Shown here: one piece after another, positions 33,976-41,513 of the stretch
Position numbering within the stretch: position 1 is the first letter of the stretch
Layout: each line of letters begins with the position of its first letter
NCBI GenBank assembly: GCA_030247855.1
Contig: JAPDRN010000133.1
Span: 1-64,000 of the forward strand
Direction of reading: 5' to 3'
Source of the DNA: Knufia peltigerae
Taxonomy: Eukaryota > Ascomycota > Eurotiomycetes > Chaetothyriales > Trichomeriaceae
Length of the DNA stretch: 64,000 nucleotides
Position numbers and translations under genes: made by a program
The notes under the pieces: generated by a model
Database searches by the model: none
Seen by the model: the letters and a program-made list of their open reading frames with translations, nothing else
Told to the model about the DNA's origin: nothing

Positions 33976-34265
33976 CGGCAGTTCGGCGGCGCCGGTCGCT
34001 TGGTCGGTGCCGTCGTTCCCCTGCGATGAGTGGGCTTGTCACTTTCTTTGCTCGTGCAAAGAAAGTAACCAAAGAAACACGCCGCCATCCGCGAGCCGGC
34101 GCTGCGCGCCGGTACCCTGTGCTCCTCGCTCCGCCGAGGGGCGGCGCGGAACTCGCTGCGCTCAGACACCCGCGCCTCTTCGCCCTCGCCGGACCTGCGG
34201 TGCTCGGCTCGCTACAAGGGGGACCCGACAGCCGCAACGTAGACCCATGGTCGCTCGCAGCCCTT

Positions 34266-34291
34266 GTAGAGTCGAGCGAGGCTCGACTCAC
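34266..34291. repeat. SMAG-like palindrome
   Basis: GTAGAGTCGAGCGAGGCTCG followed by ACTCAC: a GTAG-led palindrome similar to the SMAG at 57434 (GTAGAGCCGAGCATGGCTCG). Confidence 0.65.
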
Positions 34292-34358
34292 GCGCGCAGC
34301 GCGGGCTTCGCTTTTCATTCATTCATCGCGCGGCTGGCACGCACGGAAAAATGAGGGG

Positions 34359-34460
34359 CACGGGCGGGGTCGGTTCGCGGGGGTGTCCGCGGCATGGATG
34401 CCGCGGCCAAGCCTCCAGGGATGGATTAACGGCGTCCCCCGCGAATCGACCCCGCCCGTG
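34359..34460 (+). repeat. 102-nt structured element, copy A
   Basis: Left arm 34359-34383 pairs with right arm 34436-34460 over 25 positions with one G-T pair. The 52-nt core (34384-34435) contains a hairpin CCGCGGCA-TGGA-TGCCGCGG and a smaller one, TCC-AGGGAT-GGA. Core length and layout are identical to the copy at 52599 while the arms are unrelated in sequence. It lies between convergent genes. Confidence 0.8.
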
Positions 34461-34522
34461 ACCGTTCGATACTGTGGAATGCGCCAGCCGCGAGGGGGCT
34501 CAGCCCGTTGGCCGGAAACCCT

Positions 34523-35332
34523 TCACCACTTGAACAGCACCAGACTGATCGCCAGCGTACCCATGCCCGCCACCAGCCCGTAGACGGTCTCGTGCCCCTT
34601 GGCGTAGCGCTTCGCCGCCGGCAACAGCTCGTCCAGTGCCAGGAACACCATCACACCAGCAATCAGGCCGAATACCCAGCCGAACGTGGCGTGGGACAGC
34701 GAGCCGGACAGCAGGATATAGCCGATCGCCGCGCCGACCGGCTCGGCCAGGCCTGACAGCAGGCTGGCGGCGAACGCGTAGAACTTGTTCTGCGTGGCGA
34801 AGTACACCGGCACTGCAATGGCGATGCCCTCGGGAATGTTGTGGATGGCGATGGCGAAGGCCAGCGGCATGCCCACCGACGGGCTCTCCAGCGTTGCGAA
34901 GAACGTCGCCAGCCCCTCGGGGAAGTTGTGCGCGGTGATCGCCACCGAGGTCAGCAGGGCGACCCGTTTCAGGTATTCGCGGCTGTTCTCGCGGAAAGCA
35001 GGGTCCTGCTTGTCCAGGCTGTCATGCGGGTTGGGAATGAAGTGGTCGATCAGCACGATCACCACTACACCCAGCAGGAAGGCGAGGGTGCCGTAGGTGA
35101 AGCCGGTGCGCTCACCATAGGCCAGCGCGAACGAGGCGATGGATTTGTTGAGGATCTCCGACAGCGAGACGTACACCATCGCGCCGCCGGCAAAGGCCAG
35201 GCCGAAGGCCAACAGGCGCGGGTTGGGGCGGCGCGAGAACAGCACCAGCAGGCTGCCGATGGCGGTGGCAAGGCCCGCAGCGAGGGTGACCGCCAGGGCG
35301 ATCCAGATGTTTTCGGGGGGAATCTGCAGCAT
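34523..35332 (-). CDS. zupT: ZIP family divalent metal transporter
   Basis: 269 residues, eight predicted helices. The two ZIP metal-site motifs are clear: HNFPEGLATFF (helix 4) and HNIPEGIAIA (helix 5). The sequence follows ZupT closely, an importer of zinc and other divalent metals. The loop after helix 3 (NPHDSLDKQDPAFRENSRE) is charged but lacks a His-rich stretch. A perfect 20-nt palindrome lies upstream. No Zur- or Fur-like site was recognised. Confidence 0.92.
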   Translation of the reverse strand: MLQIPPENIWIALAVTLAAGLATAIGSLLVLFSRRPNPRLLAFGLAFAGGAMVYVSLSEILNKSIASFALAYGERTGFTYGTLAFLLGVVVIVLIDHFIPNPHDSLDKQDPAFRENSREYLKRVALLTSVAITAHNFPEGLATFFATLESPSVGMPLAFAIAIHNIPEGIAIAVPVYFATQNKFYAFAASLLSGLAEPVGAAIGYILLSGSLSHATFGWVFGLIAGVMVFLALDELLPAAKRYAKGHETVYGLVAGMGTLAISLVLFKW

Positions 35333-35363
35333 GTACCGACGCGTTCCTTGTCATCAAGCAATC

Positions 35364-35383
35364 GCCCCGGCACGTGCCGGGGC
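35364..35383. repeat. Perfect 20-nt palindrome
   Basis: GCCCCGGCACGTGCCGGGGC, between the end of the TonB-C lipoprotein gene and the start of the ZIP transporter. It could be a factor-dependent stop signal or an operator; it has no T-tract. Confidence 0.6.
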
Positions 35384-35429
35384 GGCAAAGGCGAGGCGGG
35401 CGTCGGCTGGCCTCGTCACCGGCGGGCGA

Positions 35430-35846
35430 TCAGCCGCCGCGGCGCAGGCTTTCTTCGATGGCGAAGCACTGGTCCGGCTTCGGCTGCGGCGGGTTGAAGC
35501 TGACCGGCACCTGGATCGTGGCCGGCACGGCCTCGCCATTGCGGGTGGCGGCCTTGAACTGCCAACCCTGCACGGCGGTCTTGGCCAGATCGTCCAGCTG
35601 CGGGTTGCCCGCGCCGGTCAGCAGGGTGACCTCGCTGGGTTTGCCGTCGGTGCCGATCACCACCTTGAAGGTGCTGGTGCCGCCCACGTCCGTGCAGGCC
35701 AGTTCCAGCGGGTATTGCGGCGGCGGGGTCTTCACTGCAGCCACTTCGGTGGGTGCCGCAGCCGGTGCTGCCGGCGGCTCGGAGGTGCCGCAGCCGGCCA
35801 GGCCGGTCACGGCAAGCAGGGACAGGCTCAGCAATCGCACGTTCAT
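35430..35846 (-). CDS. Lipoprotein with a TonB C-terminal-like domain
   Basis: 138 residues. Signal with lipobox LAGC (MNVRLLSLSLLAVTGLAGC), a short Pro/Ala linker, then PPPQYPLELACTDVGGTSTFKVVIGTDGKPSEVTLLTGAGNPQLDDLAKTAVQGWQFKAA. The (Y/P)P...G...V...DG...V...S(G)...LD..A...V..W.F pattern is the TonB C-terminal fold. It lacks the TonB transmembrane anchor, so it is unlikely to be a normal energy transducer; family members with this layout have no assigned role. Cys in LACTDVG is unusual for the domain. Its ATG overlaps the phhB stop (ATGA). Confidence 0.8.
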   Translation of the reverse strand: MNVRLLSLSLLAVTGLAGCGTSEPPAAPAAAPTEVAAVKTPPPQYPLELACTDVGGTSTFKVVIGTDGKPSEVTLLTGAGNPQLDDLAKTAVQGWQFKAATRNGEAVPATIQVPVSFNPPQPKPDQCFAIEESLRRGG

Positions 35847-36193
35847 TTCATTGGCTCCGTCAGGGCTGAAGTCTTCGCTGCGCAGATGAAGTCGTTCTCG
35901 CTCAGGCCGCCCACGTCGTGGGTGGAGTAGCGGACGACGGCACGGTCGTAATGGACGCCAAGGTCCGGGTGATGGTCCTCGCCGTGGGCGATCCAGGCCA
36001 GCGCGTTCACGAAGGCCATGGTGGCGTAGTAATCCTTGAAGCGGAACGTGCGCACCAGCGCCTGGCCGGCCTCGGCCAGTTCCCAGCCGGGCACCTGCGG
36101 CAGCAGTTCGGCCAGGCGGGCCTCGCCCAGCTTGTGGTCGCTGCCTTTGCGCGGCACGCAATGGGCCTGCGCCAGCGGAATCAGGTCGGCCAT
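35843..36193 (-). CDS. phhB: Pterin-4a-carbinolamine dehydratase
   Basis: 116 residues. The motif WIAHGEDHHPDLGVHYDRAVVRYSTHDVGGLSENDF carries the catalytic histidines (EDHHPD). The enzyme dehydrates 4a-hydroxytetrahydrobiopterin, recycling cofactor for phenylalanine hydroxylase. No hydroxylase gene is in the window. Start at 36193 is supported by GAGGTGGAGG upstream; an ATG ten codons earlier is weaker. It overlaps the TonB-like lipoprotein gene. Confidence 0.92.
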   Translation of the reverse strand: MADLIPLAQAHCVPRKGSDHKLGEARLAELLPQVPGWELAEAGQALVRTFRFKDYYATMAFVNALAWIAHGEDHHPDLGVHYDRAVVRYSTHDVGGLSENDFICAAKTSALTEPMK

Positions 36194-36271
36194 GGGTTCC
36201 TCCACCTCGTGTTGACTGAACAATGCGCCGGCCGGTGTATAAAACGAATGAGCGGCTGACGCTTACTTGGC

Positions 36272-36286
36272 TAGAATAGCCTGATG
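36272..36286 (+). promoter_or_regulatory. -10 element giving a likely leaderless nfuA mRNA
   Basis: TAGAATAGCCTGATG: the -10 TAGAAT (36272-36277) ends 6 bases before the ATG at 36284, so transcription should begin at or within a base of the start codon. There is no Shine-Dalgarno. The same arrangement precedes tcdA (61241). Confidence 0.7.
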
Positions 36287-36883
36287 ATCCAGATCTCCGA
36301 CACTGCCCAGACCCATTTCCGCAAGCTGATCGAACGCGAGGGCGTGCCCGGCATGGGCGTGCGCTTGAGTGCGGTCGAACCCGGAACCCCGCGTGCCGAT
36401 GCCCGGCTGGAGTTCGCCGAGCCGACCGACCTGCTCGGCGACGAGTGGGCGGTGGACTGCGATGGCTTCACGCTCTATGTCGACGCCACCAGCGTTGGCT
36501 GGCTCGATGGTGCGGAAATCGACATCGTGCCCGGCACGGCCGGTACCCAGCAGCTGACGATCAAGGCGCCGCGGATCAAGGGCGAAGCGCCCGGCGATGC
36601 CGCCTCGCTGGTCGAACGTGTGCATTGGGTGGTGGAAAACGAAGTCAATCCGCAGCTCGCTTCGCATGGCGGCAAGGTGGCCGTGCAGGAAGTCTCGGCC
36701 GACGGCGTGGTGCTGCTGCGCTTCGGTGGTGGCTGCCAGGGCTGCGGCATGGCCGACGTCACCCTCAAGCAGGGCATCGAGAAGACCTTGATGGGCCGTG
36801 TGCCCGGAGTGACCGCCGTGCGTGACGCCACCGATCACGACAGCGGCCACGCTCCGTATATTCCGCGCGGCAACGCCGCCTGA
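36284..36883 (+). CDS. nfuA: Fe-S biogenesis protein NfuA
   Basis: 199 residues. A degenerate A-type N-terminal domain (1 to about 95) is followed by the Nfu domain with the cluster-binding Cys151 and Cys154 (GGGCQGCGMADVTLKQGIE). NfuA carries 4Fe-4S clusters to target proteins, especially under oxidative stress or iron limitation. Start ATG at 36284; no ribosome site, see the promoter entry. Confidence 0.95.
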   Translation: MIQISDTAQTHFRKLIEREGVPGMGVRLSAVEPGTPRADARLEFAEPTDLLGDEWAVDCDGFTLYVDATSVGWLDGAEIDIVPGTAGTQQLTIKAPRIKGEAPGDAASLVERVHWVVENEVNPQLASHGGKVAVQEVSADGVVLLRFGGGCQGCGMADVTLKQGIEKTLMGRVPGVTAVRDATDHDSGHAPYIPRGNAA

Positions 36884-36893
36884 TCGCCAACGC

Positions 36894-38651
36894 GTGCCTC
36901 TGCCCAGAGCCGAGCAACTCATCGACCTGCTGCTGGCGCGCCAGCAGCGCCCCCCCATCCTCGAGAAGAACACCGGCCTGCCGTACGGCTGGGCGATCTG
37001 GCTGCGGACGCTGACGCCGCTGCCACGTCCGTTGCACGCGCGGGCGCTGATCGAGGTGCTGCTGCCGCGACCGCTCCCTGGTCCCCCGGGGCAATTGCCG
37101 GTGCTCGGGCCATGGGCGTCCCTGCGCCGCCTGTTCTGGCAGGACTGGGATCCGGCGCCTCGCGACCAGCGCTGGATGCGCTGGACCTCGGCGCTGCTCA
37201 GCGCGCTGCTGCATCTGTTGTTCTTCCTGTTGCTGCTGTGGGTAGCGGTGATCCGCACGTCTTCGCCGGACGAGCAGGGCAGCGAGGGTGAGCGCGTGCA
37301 GATTGAATTTGTCGGCCGTGCTGCACAGGAAGGCGGCGGCGACCAGGCCGGAGCCGAGGCGGCTGCCGCTGCAGCGGCCGGTGCCGTAGCCGCAGGCCAG
37401 GACACGGGGGGCGCAACTGCACCGCGCCCGCAACAAGCGTCGCCTGCGCCGTCTTCCGCTGCCGCTGCCACGGCACCGACGGCCAGCGTGCCGCCACCGC
37501 CCGAGGTCGAGCCGGCGCCGGTGGCCGCGCCACCGCCCTCACCGGTGCAGGCCACCGAAGTGGCGCAGGCCACCACCGATTTCGTGGTACCGCCGATGGC
37601 GCCGCCGCGAACCGAGGTCAGCATCGTTCCGCGAGACACCGTCCCGACCGTGCGTGAGCGCAGCGTGCAGCCGGTGCAGGCTGCGCCGACACCAATGCCG
37701 GTGCGCACGCCCGACGTCGCCGTGCAGGCGCCGCGCGTGCGCGACGTACAGGTGCAGGAGCGCGAAATCAGCACGGTTGAAGCGCCTGTGGTGCCGCAGC
37801 CGATGCGCACCACCGACATCCAGGTGCGCGTGCCGCAGCGTGAGGTGCAGGTGCGCGAACGCGAAGTGCAGGCCATGACCGATCCTCAGGTGCGCATGGC
37901 CGCCGTGGCAGGGCACGAGCCCACAGTGCGTGCGCCTGCCGGGCGCGAGGTGCAGGTGCGCGAACGGGAGGTTGCAGCCGCTCCGCTACCGGCAGCGTCG
38001 ACCTCAGCCGGCAGTGCGCCGGCGTCTACGCCAGCGCCCGCAGGCAGCGCGGTCCAGAACAGCGCCAGCGAGGCGCGTCCTGCGGCGACCAGCACCACCA
38101 CCGCCGCACAGGCGGGTGCACGCCCGGCGCCGACCCCGGGCAACTGGGCGACACCTGCGCGCGGTGACGACTGGGGCGCCTCCAGCCGCAATCGCGATGG
38201 CACCAATCAGGGCGCCGCGCAGGCCAGCGCCGGCAAGGGCGATGGTCTGTTCAATGCTGACGGCAGCGTGCGCGTGACGGGCCAGGACGGTGCCGGCAAG
38301 GCCGAGCGTGGCGCACCTGGTGGAGCCAACGACGGCTGGAGCAAAGAACGCATCGCCGAGTCCGGCAAATGGCTGAAGCGGCCGCCATACGACTACACGC
38401 CCACCTCGTTCGATAAATACTGGGTGCCGCAGGAATCGCTGCTTGCCGAATGGGTGCGTAAAGGCGTCAAGGCGATGGAGATTCCGTTGCCGGGCACCAG
38501 CACGAAGATTTCATGCGTGATCTCGATCCTGCAGGCCGGTGGCGGCTGTGGCCTCACCGATCCGAACATGCAGGACCAGCCCGCCGTGGCGCGTCCGCCG
38601 CCGGATATCCCGTTCAAGAAAGAGCTGCAGGAAGATAACGGCAGCCGGTAG
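36894..38651 (+). CDS. Transmembrane repetitive protein
   Basis: 585 residues. A cytoplasmic N-terminus of about 100 residues, one strong membrane helix (SALLSALLHLLFFLLLLWVAVI, about 101-122), then a long Ala/Pro/Val/Gln-rich periplasmic stretch containing three copies of a VQVREREV-type repeat (about 285-365), and a more ordered C-terminal domain with two cysteines (about 500-560). Proteins of this layout follow nfuA in other Xanthomonadaceae; their function is unknown. The layout recalls TonB or periplasm-spanning linkers. GTG at 36894, 10 bases after nfuA, is the first start after the nfuA stop in this frame. Confidence 0.75.
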   Translation: MPLPRAEQLIDLLLARQQRPPILEKNTGLPYGWAIWLRTLTPLPRPLHARALIEVLLPRPLPGPPGQLPVLGPWASLRRLFWQDWDPAPRDQRWMRWTSALLSALLHLLFFLLLLWVAVIRTSSPDEQGSEGERVQIEFVGRAAQEGGGDQAGAEAAAAAAAGAVAAGQDTGGATAPRPQQASPAPSSAAAATAPTASVPPPPEVEPAPVAAPPPSPVQATEVAQATTDFVVPPMAPPRTEVSIVPRDTVPTVRERSVQPVQAAPTPMPVRTPDVAVQAPRVRDVQVQEREISTVEAPVVPQPMRTTDIQVRVPQREVQVREREVQAMTDPQVRMAAVAGHEPTVRAPAGREVQVREREVAAAPLPAASTSAGSAPASTPAPAGSAVQNSASEARPAATSTTTAAQAGARPAPTPGNWATPARGDDWGASSRNRDGTNQGAAQASAGKGDGLFNADGSVRVTGQDGAGKAERGAPGGANDGWSKERIAESGKWLKRPPYDYTPTSFDKYWVPQESLLAEWVRKGVKAMEIPLPGTSTKISCVISILQAGGGCGLTDPNMQDQPAVARPPPDIPFKKELQEDNGSR

Positions 38652-38658
38652 GGTGCCG

Positions 38659-38770
38659 CATCCACGCATGGCGTGGATCTACTGTGCATCCAGCTGCGCC
38701 GGGTAGATCCACGCCATGCGTGGATGATCCACGCGCTTACACGTGCATGCCGACCAAGGTCGGCCTCTAC
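38659..38770. repeat. Three SMAG/REP elements
   Basis: 38659-38682 (inverted) and 38703-38726 (direct) are the ATCCACGCCATGCGTGGAT type and face each other. A third of a different subtype, GCCGACCAAGGTCGGCCTCTAC, is at 38749-38770. They lie between the convergent ends of the repetitive protein and barstar genes. Confidence 0.85.
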
Positions 38771-38774
38771 CAGG

Positions 38775-39188
38775 TCATTCGCTCTGCGACAGGAATACCC
38801 AGAACGGGACGTCGCGGCCCACCCAGTCACGGCTGGCTTCATCAAGAATGTCCAGCAGCGTGTCGAACTCCTTGCCTGCACCTGCGCGCAGGGCATCGAC
38901 ATCGGCCAGGAACAGCGCATAGCCATTGGCTGGCAACCATTGCAGGTCGCGCAGGTTGTCGGCCAGTGCATCCCAGTTGCCGCCGAAGCCGGCAGGAAAA
39001 TCAAGCTGGGCGGCCAGCCGCGCCAGCAGGGTGCGCTTGTCGCTCACGCCATCCAGGTCGATCCGGATCACCTTCAGGTCGGCATCGCGCATCGCTGCCG
39101 ACAGTGCGCTGATATCCGAGGTGTCGATCGCGTAGACGCCGGCATTGTTGATGTCATGCAGGCCGAGGCCGAAATCATCGTGGCTCAT
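38775..39188 (-). CDS. Barstar family ribonuclease inhibitor
   Basis: 137 residues. The barstar core is recognisable: VIRIDLDGVSDKRTLLARLAAQLDFPAGFGGNWDALADNLRDLQWLP (about 40-86), with the conserved GxNWDAL..DL block that plugs the RNase active site. It has no signal, so it stays in the cytoplasm to neutralise the partner before export. Its ATG overlaps the stop of the ribonuclease gene (ATGA), so the enzyme gene is translated first. Confidence 0.9.
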   Translation of the reverse strand: MSHDDFGLGLHDINNAGVYAIDTSDISALSAAMRDADLKVIRIDLDGVSDKRTLLARLAAQLDFPAGFGGNWDALADNLRDLQWLPANGYALFLADVDALRAGAGKEFDTLLDILDEASRDWVGRDVPFWVFLSQSE

Positions 39189-39640
39189 GGACGTTCTCCG
39201 GAGGCCGGTACGGTGAAGCTGCGGAACGATTCGTAGTGGTCATCGGTGTAGTACCAGGCATCGGGCGGGTTGCCACCGGTGACGATGCGCCGCGCGCCGC
39301 GGTTGCCTGCGCCAGGCGTGTCGACGGTGTACTCGCGGTAGTAACCGCGCGGACGCTGTGGCAGTTGCTGTTCGCGGTTGCCGAAGGTGCTGCCGTCCTG
39401 GCGATGCGGGAACGGGCCGCCGCGCTGGATCAGCGCGATCGTCTGGCGGGCTTCGGCCGGCAGGAAGGCGGGCAGGCCACTGTCACTGCCGCTGTTGCGT
39501 ACGGTCGGTGCACTGGCGGCCGGCGTGCTCTGCAGGTCAGGCGCGAACTGCGGCGGCGGCGGTCGCTGCAGGAAATGATTGACAACCAGGCCGAGCAGCA
39601 GCAGGGCGATGGCGGTGATCAACAGCCGGGGGTTGCGCAT
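39185..39640 (-). CDS. Barnase/RNase Sa-type exported guanyl ribonuclease
   Basis: 151 residues. An N-terminal membrane helix (residues 7-24) acts as anchor or signal; a Pro/Ser-rich linker leads to the ribonuclease domain (about 55-145). Catalytic residues align with barnase: Glu103 (YREY), Arg114 and Arg118 (NRGARRIV, same four-residue spacing), His135 (DDHYESF). FGNREQQLPQ is also typical. These enzymes cut RNA after G. Secretion route and role (nutrition, competition) are not shown. The cognate inhibitor follows directly. Confidence 0.9.
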   Translation of the reverse strand: MRNPRLLITAIALLLLGLVVNHFLQRPPPPQFAPDLQSTPAASAPTVRNSGSDSGLPAFLPAEARQTIALIQRGGPFPHRQDGSTFGNREQQLPQRPRGYYREYTVDTPGAGNRGARRIVTGGNPPDAWYYTDDHYESFRSFTVPASGERP

Positions 39641-39863
39641 GGGCAGAAGCGGGCGAGGGTGGTGCGCCCACTGTAGCGCTTGCGCGCTGCACCCTGCATG
39701 AGGGCGTGCGCCGCGTCACCGCTGCGTAACAATTGTCGTCGTGCTCACCGGCAGGACGCAATTTCCTTTACATCCCCCTTGGTAATCTGGCGGTCTGTCC
39801 CCATCATTCACCGCGCACCGCCCGACGATGCCGTCGGGTGCCCTCGCTATCAGGAGATGCATC

Positions 39864-40475
39864 ATGGCCTACACCCTGCCCAAGCTGCCCTACGCCTACG
39901 ACGCGCTGGAACCGCATATCGATGCGGCGACGATGGAAATCCATCACACCAAGCATCACCAGACCTATATCAACAACGTCAACGCTGCGCTGGAAGGCAC
40001 CGAGTACGCCGACCTGCCGGTCGAAGAGCTGGTGAAGAAGCTGAAGTCGCTGCCGGAGAACCTGCAGGGCCCGGTGCGCAACAACGGTGGCGGTCACGCC
40101 AACCACTCACTGTTCTGGACCGTGATGGCCCCGAACGCTGGCGGCAACCCGGTGGGTGATGTGGCCAAGGCGATCGACAAGGACCTGGGCGGTTTCGACA
40201 AGTTCAAGGATGCGTTCACCAAGGCCGCGCTGACCCGTTTCGGCAGTGGCTGGGCGTGGCTGAGCGTGACCCCGGACAAGAAGGTCGTGGTCGAAAGCAG
40301 CGGCAACCAGGACAGCCCGTTGATGGAAGGCAACACGCCGATCCTCGGCCTGGACGTGTGGGAACACGCGTACTACCTGAAGTATCAGAACCGCCGTCCG
40401 GAGTACATCGGCGCGTTCTTCAACGTCATCGACTGGAACGAAGTCGAGCGTCGTTACCAGGAAGCGATCGCCTGA
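39864..40475 (+). CDS. sodA: Superoxide dismutase, Mn type
   Basis: 203 residues. PKLPYAYDALEPHIDAATMEIHHTKHHQTY starts the domain; the metal ligands lie in MEIHHTKHH, GGHANHSLFW and DVWEHAYYLKYQ. GGHANH and GNQDSPL are markers of manganese rather than iron enzymes. It converts superoxide to peroxide in the cytoplasm. AGGAG before the ATG at 39864 fixes the start. A rho-independent terminator follows directly. Confidence 0.94.
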   Translation: MAYTLPKLPYAYDALEPHIDAATMEIHHTKHHQTYINNVNAALEGTEYADLPVEELVKKLKSLPENLQGPVRNNGGGHANHSLFWTVMAPNAGGNPVGDVAKAIDKDLGGFDKFKDAFTKAALTRFGSGWAWLSVTPDKKVVVESSGNQDSPLMEGNTPILGLDVWEHAYYLKYQNRRPEYIGAFFNVIDWNEVERRYQEAIA

Positions 40476-40497
40476 TCGCAGTGCCTGTGTGAACGCA

Positions 40498-40527
40498 GAA
40501 AGGCCGGGGGAGACCCCGGCCTTTTTG
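40498..40527 (+). terminator. Rho-independent terminator of sodA
   Basis: AAGGCCGGGG-GAGA-CCCCGGCC followed by TTTTTG, 22 bases after the sodA stop. Confidence 0.93.
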
Positions 40528-40543
40528 TTTGTTTGTGCATCTG

Positions 40544-40618
40544 GTAGTGCCGGCCGCTGGCCGGCAACCTCATGGTCCTTGCGGGATATTGCAGTTGCCG
40601 GCCAGCGGCCGGCACTAC
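40544..40618. repeat. SMAG/REP inverted pair
   Basis: GTAGTGCCGGCCGCTGGCCG at 40544 and an inverted copy ending in CTAC at 40618, between the convergent sodA and EEP-like genes. Same subtype as 8240 and 62084. Confidence 0.9.
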
Positions 40619-40631
40619 CTCGCAGACGGAG

Positions 40632-41468
40632 TCATTCGGTGGTGGCGGGGACGTCCTGCAGCCGCAGCGTCGCCATCACGCCCAGGCGCAGGCCAGGCAG
40701 GTCGCCATCGGCGGGCAGCAGGATCGCCTGTTGACGGATGCCGCCGAAGTGCTTGACCTGGAACAGGACATCCAGCCCATGGCCACTGGCCCCCCCGCCG
40801 CTGGCCGCCGGTGCACCGGGATTGCGCCGGGCCGGCTGGAAGCCGGGCGTGCTGCGCACCAGCTCGACGGTGCTGGCGGAGAAATCTCCGGCGATCAGGC
40901 TCGGCATGCCCTCGGCCGTGGCGCCGATCCAGGTCATCAGGTCGCTGGTCTGATGTTGCCGGGCATTGGCCTCGTCGGGTTCCGGGCGCAGGCGCGCGAT
41001 GTAGACGTTGACGTCGTTTTCGCCCAGGCGCAGGCGCATCATGCCGGCGGCACTGAAGGTGCCCGGCGGGTGCAGCAGGGTGACCCCGTCCTCGCTGACC
41101 GGCAGCCGGCTGAGCATCGCGTTGCCGTGCCGGACCGACTGGCTCGGTGGGTCGGCCGTGACAAAGTCGCAGCTGTAGCGCAGCCGGCTGGCCAACCAGC
41201 AGGCCGGGTTGCGCCCTTGCTGCTGCAAGACCTGCTGCACCGAGATCACATCCGGCTGCAGATCAGTCAGCAGTTGCAGTACCTGTTCGCGGCGCTGCTT
41301 CCATTGGCCTTCGTCACGGCTGGGCAGTTCCAGCGCGGCAACGGTCAATTGCCGCACCTCGGTGGCAAGGCCTGCGGCGGGTGGCGCCTGCGACCGTGCC
41401 AGCGCAGGCATGGCCAGCATGAGGGCAAGGCAGCTGGGCAGGATGCGGGCAAAGGGCAGGGGGCGCAT
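40632..41468 (-). CDS. Exported EEP-fold protein lacking catalytic residues
   Basis: 278 residues with a signal peptide (to about residue 25). The outline of the EEP fold can be followed against the enzyme at 28271: RREQVLQLLTDLQPDVISVQQVL for the LQEV strand, RHGNAMLSRLP, DVNVYIARLRPE, SLIAGDFSAS. The catalytic positions have changed: Glu to Gln79, His to Arg159, GDFN to GDFS (Ser197), the first Asn is lost, and no SDH is seen. It may be a binding protein or pseudoenzyme. The start at 41468 begins the signal; the longer open frame upstream is antisense to the POT gene. Confidence 0.72.
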   Translation of the reverse strand: MRPLPFARILPSCLALMLAMPALARSQAPPAAGLATEVRQLTVAALELPSRDEGQWKQRREQVLQLLTDLQPDVISVQQVLQQQGRNPACWLASRLRYSCDFVTADPPSQSVRHGNAMLSRLPVSEDGVTLLHPPGTFSAAGMMRLRLGENDVNVYIARLRPEPDEANARQHQTSDLMTWIGATAEGMPSLIAGDFSASTVELVRSTPGFQPARRNPGAPAASGGGASGHGLDVLFQVKHFGGIRQQAILLPADGDLPGLRLGVMATLRLQDVPATTE

Positions 41469-41513
41469 AACGATAAGTTTACGCTTTTGCCGTGCAGGTT
41501 CCGTGACTTCCGG

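Larger units (their letters stand above)
33976..34522. other. Gene-free spacer made of repeats
   Basis: 547 bases between the convergent ends of rluC and the ZIP transporter. It holds a perfect 11-nt inverted repeat (ACTTTCTTTGC at 34041-34051, GCAAAGAAAGT at 34056-34066) followed by AACCAAAGAAACACGCC, a motif I know to recur in many proteobacterial genomes; a SMAG-like palindrome at 34266; and the 102-nt element at 34359. Short open frames reading through it (with VTFFARAKKVTKE) look like translated repeat, not genes. Confidence 0.7.

Noticed and set aside
34026..34583. Open frame with SLVTFFARAKKVTKE in the rluC-zupT spacer
   Set aside because: The peptide is the translation of a dispersed hairpin repeat; the rest runs through other repeats into the antisense of zupT.
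38775..39640. Toxin-antitoxin module of a mobile island
   Set aside because: No integrase, att sites or composition change nearby; codon use is like the neighbours. It is better described as an exported RNase and its inhibitor.
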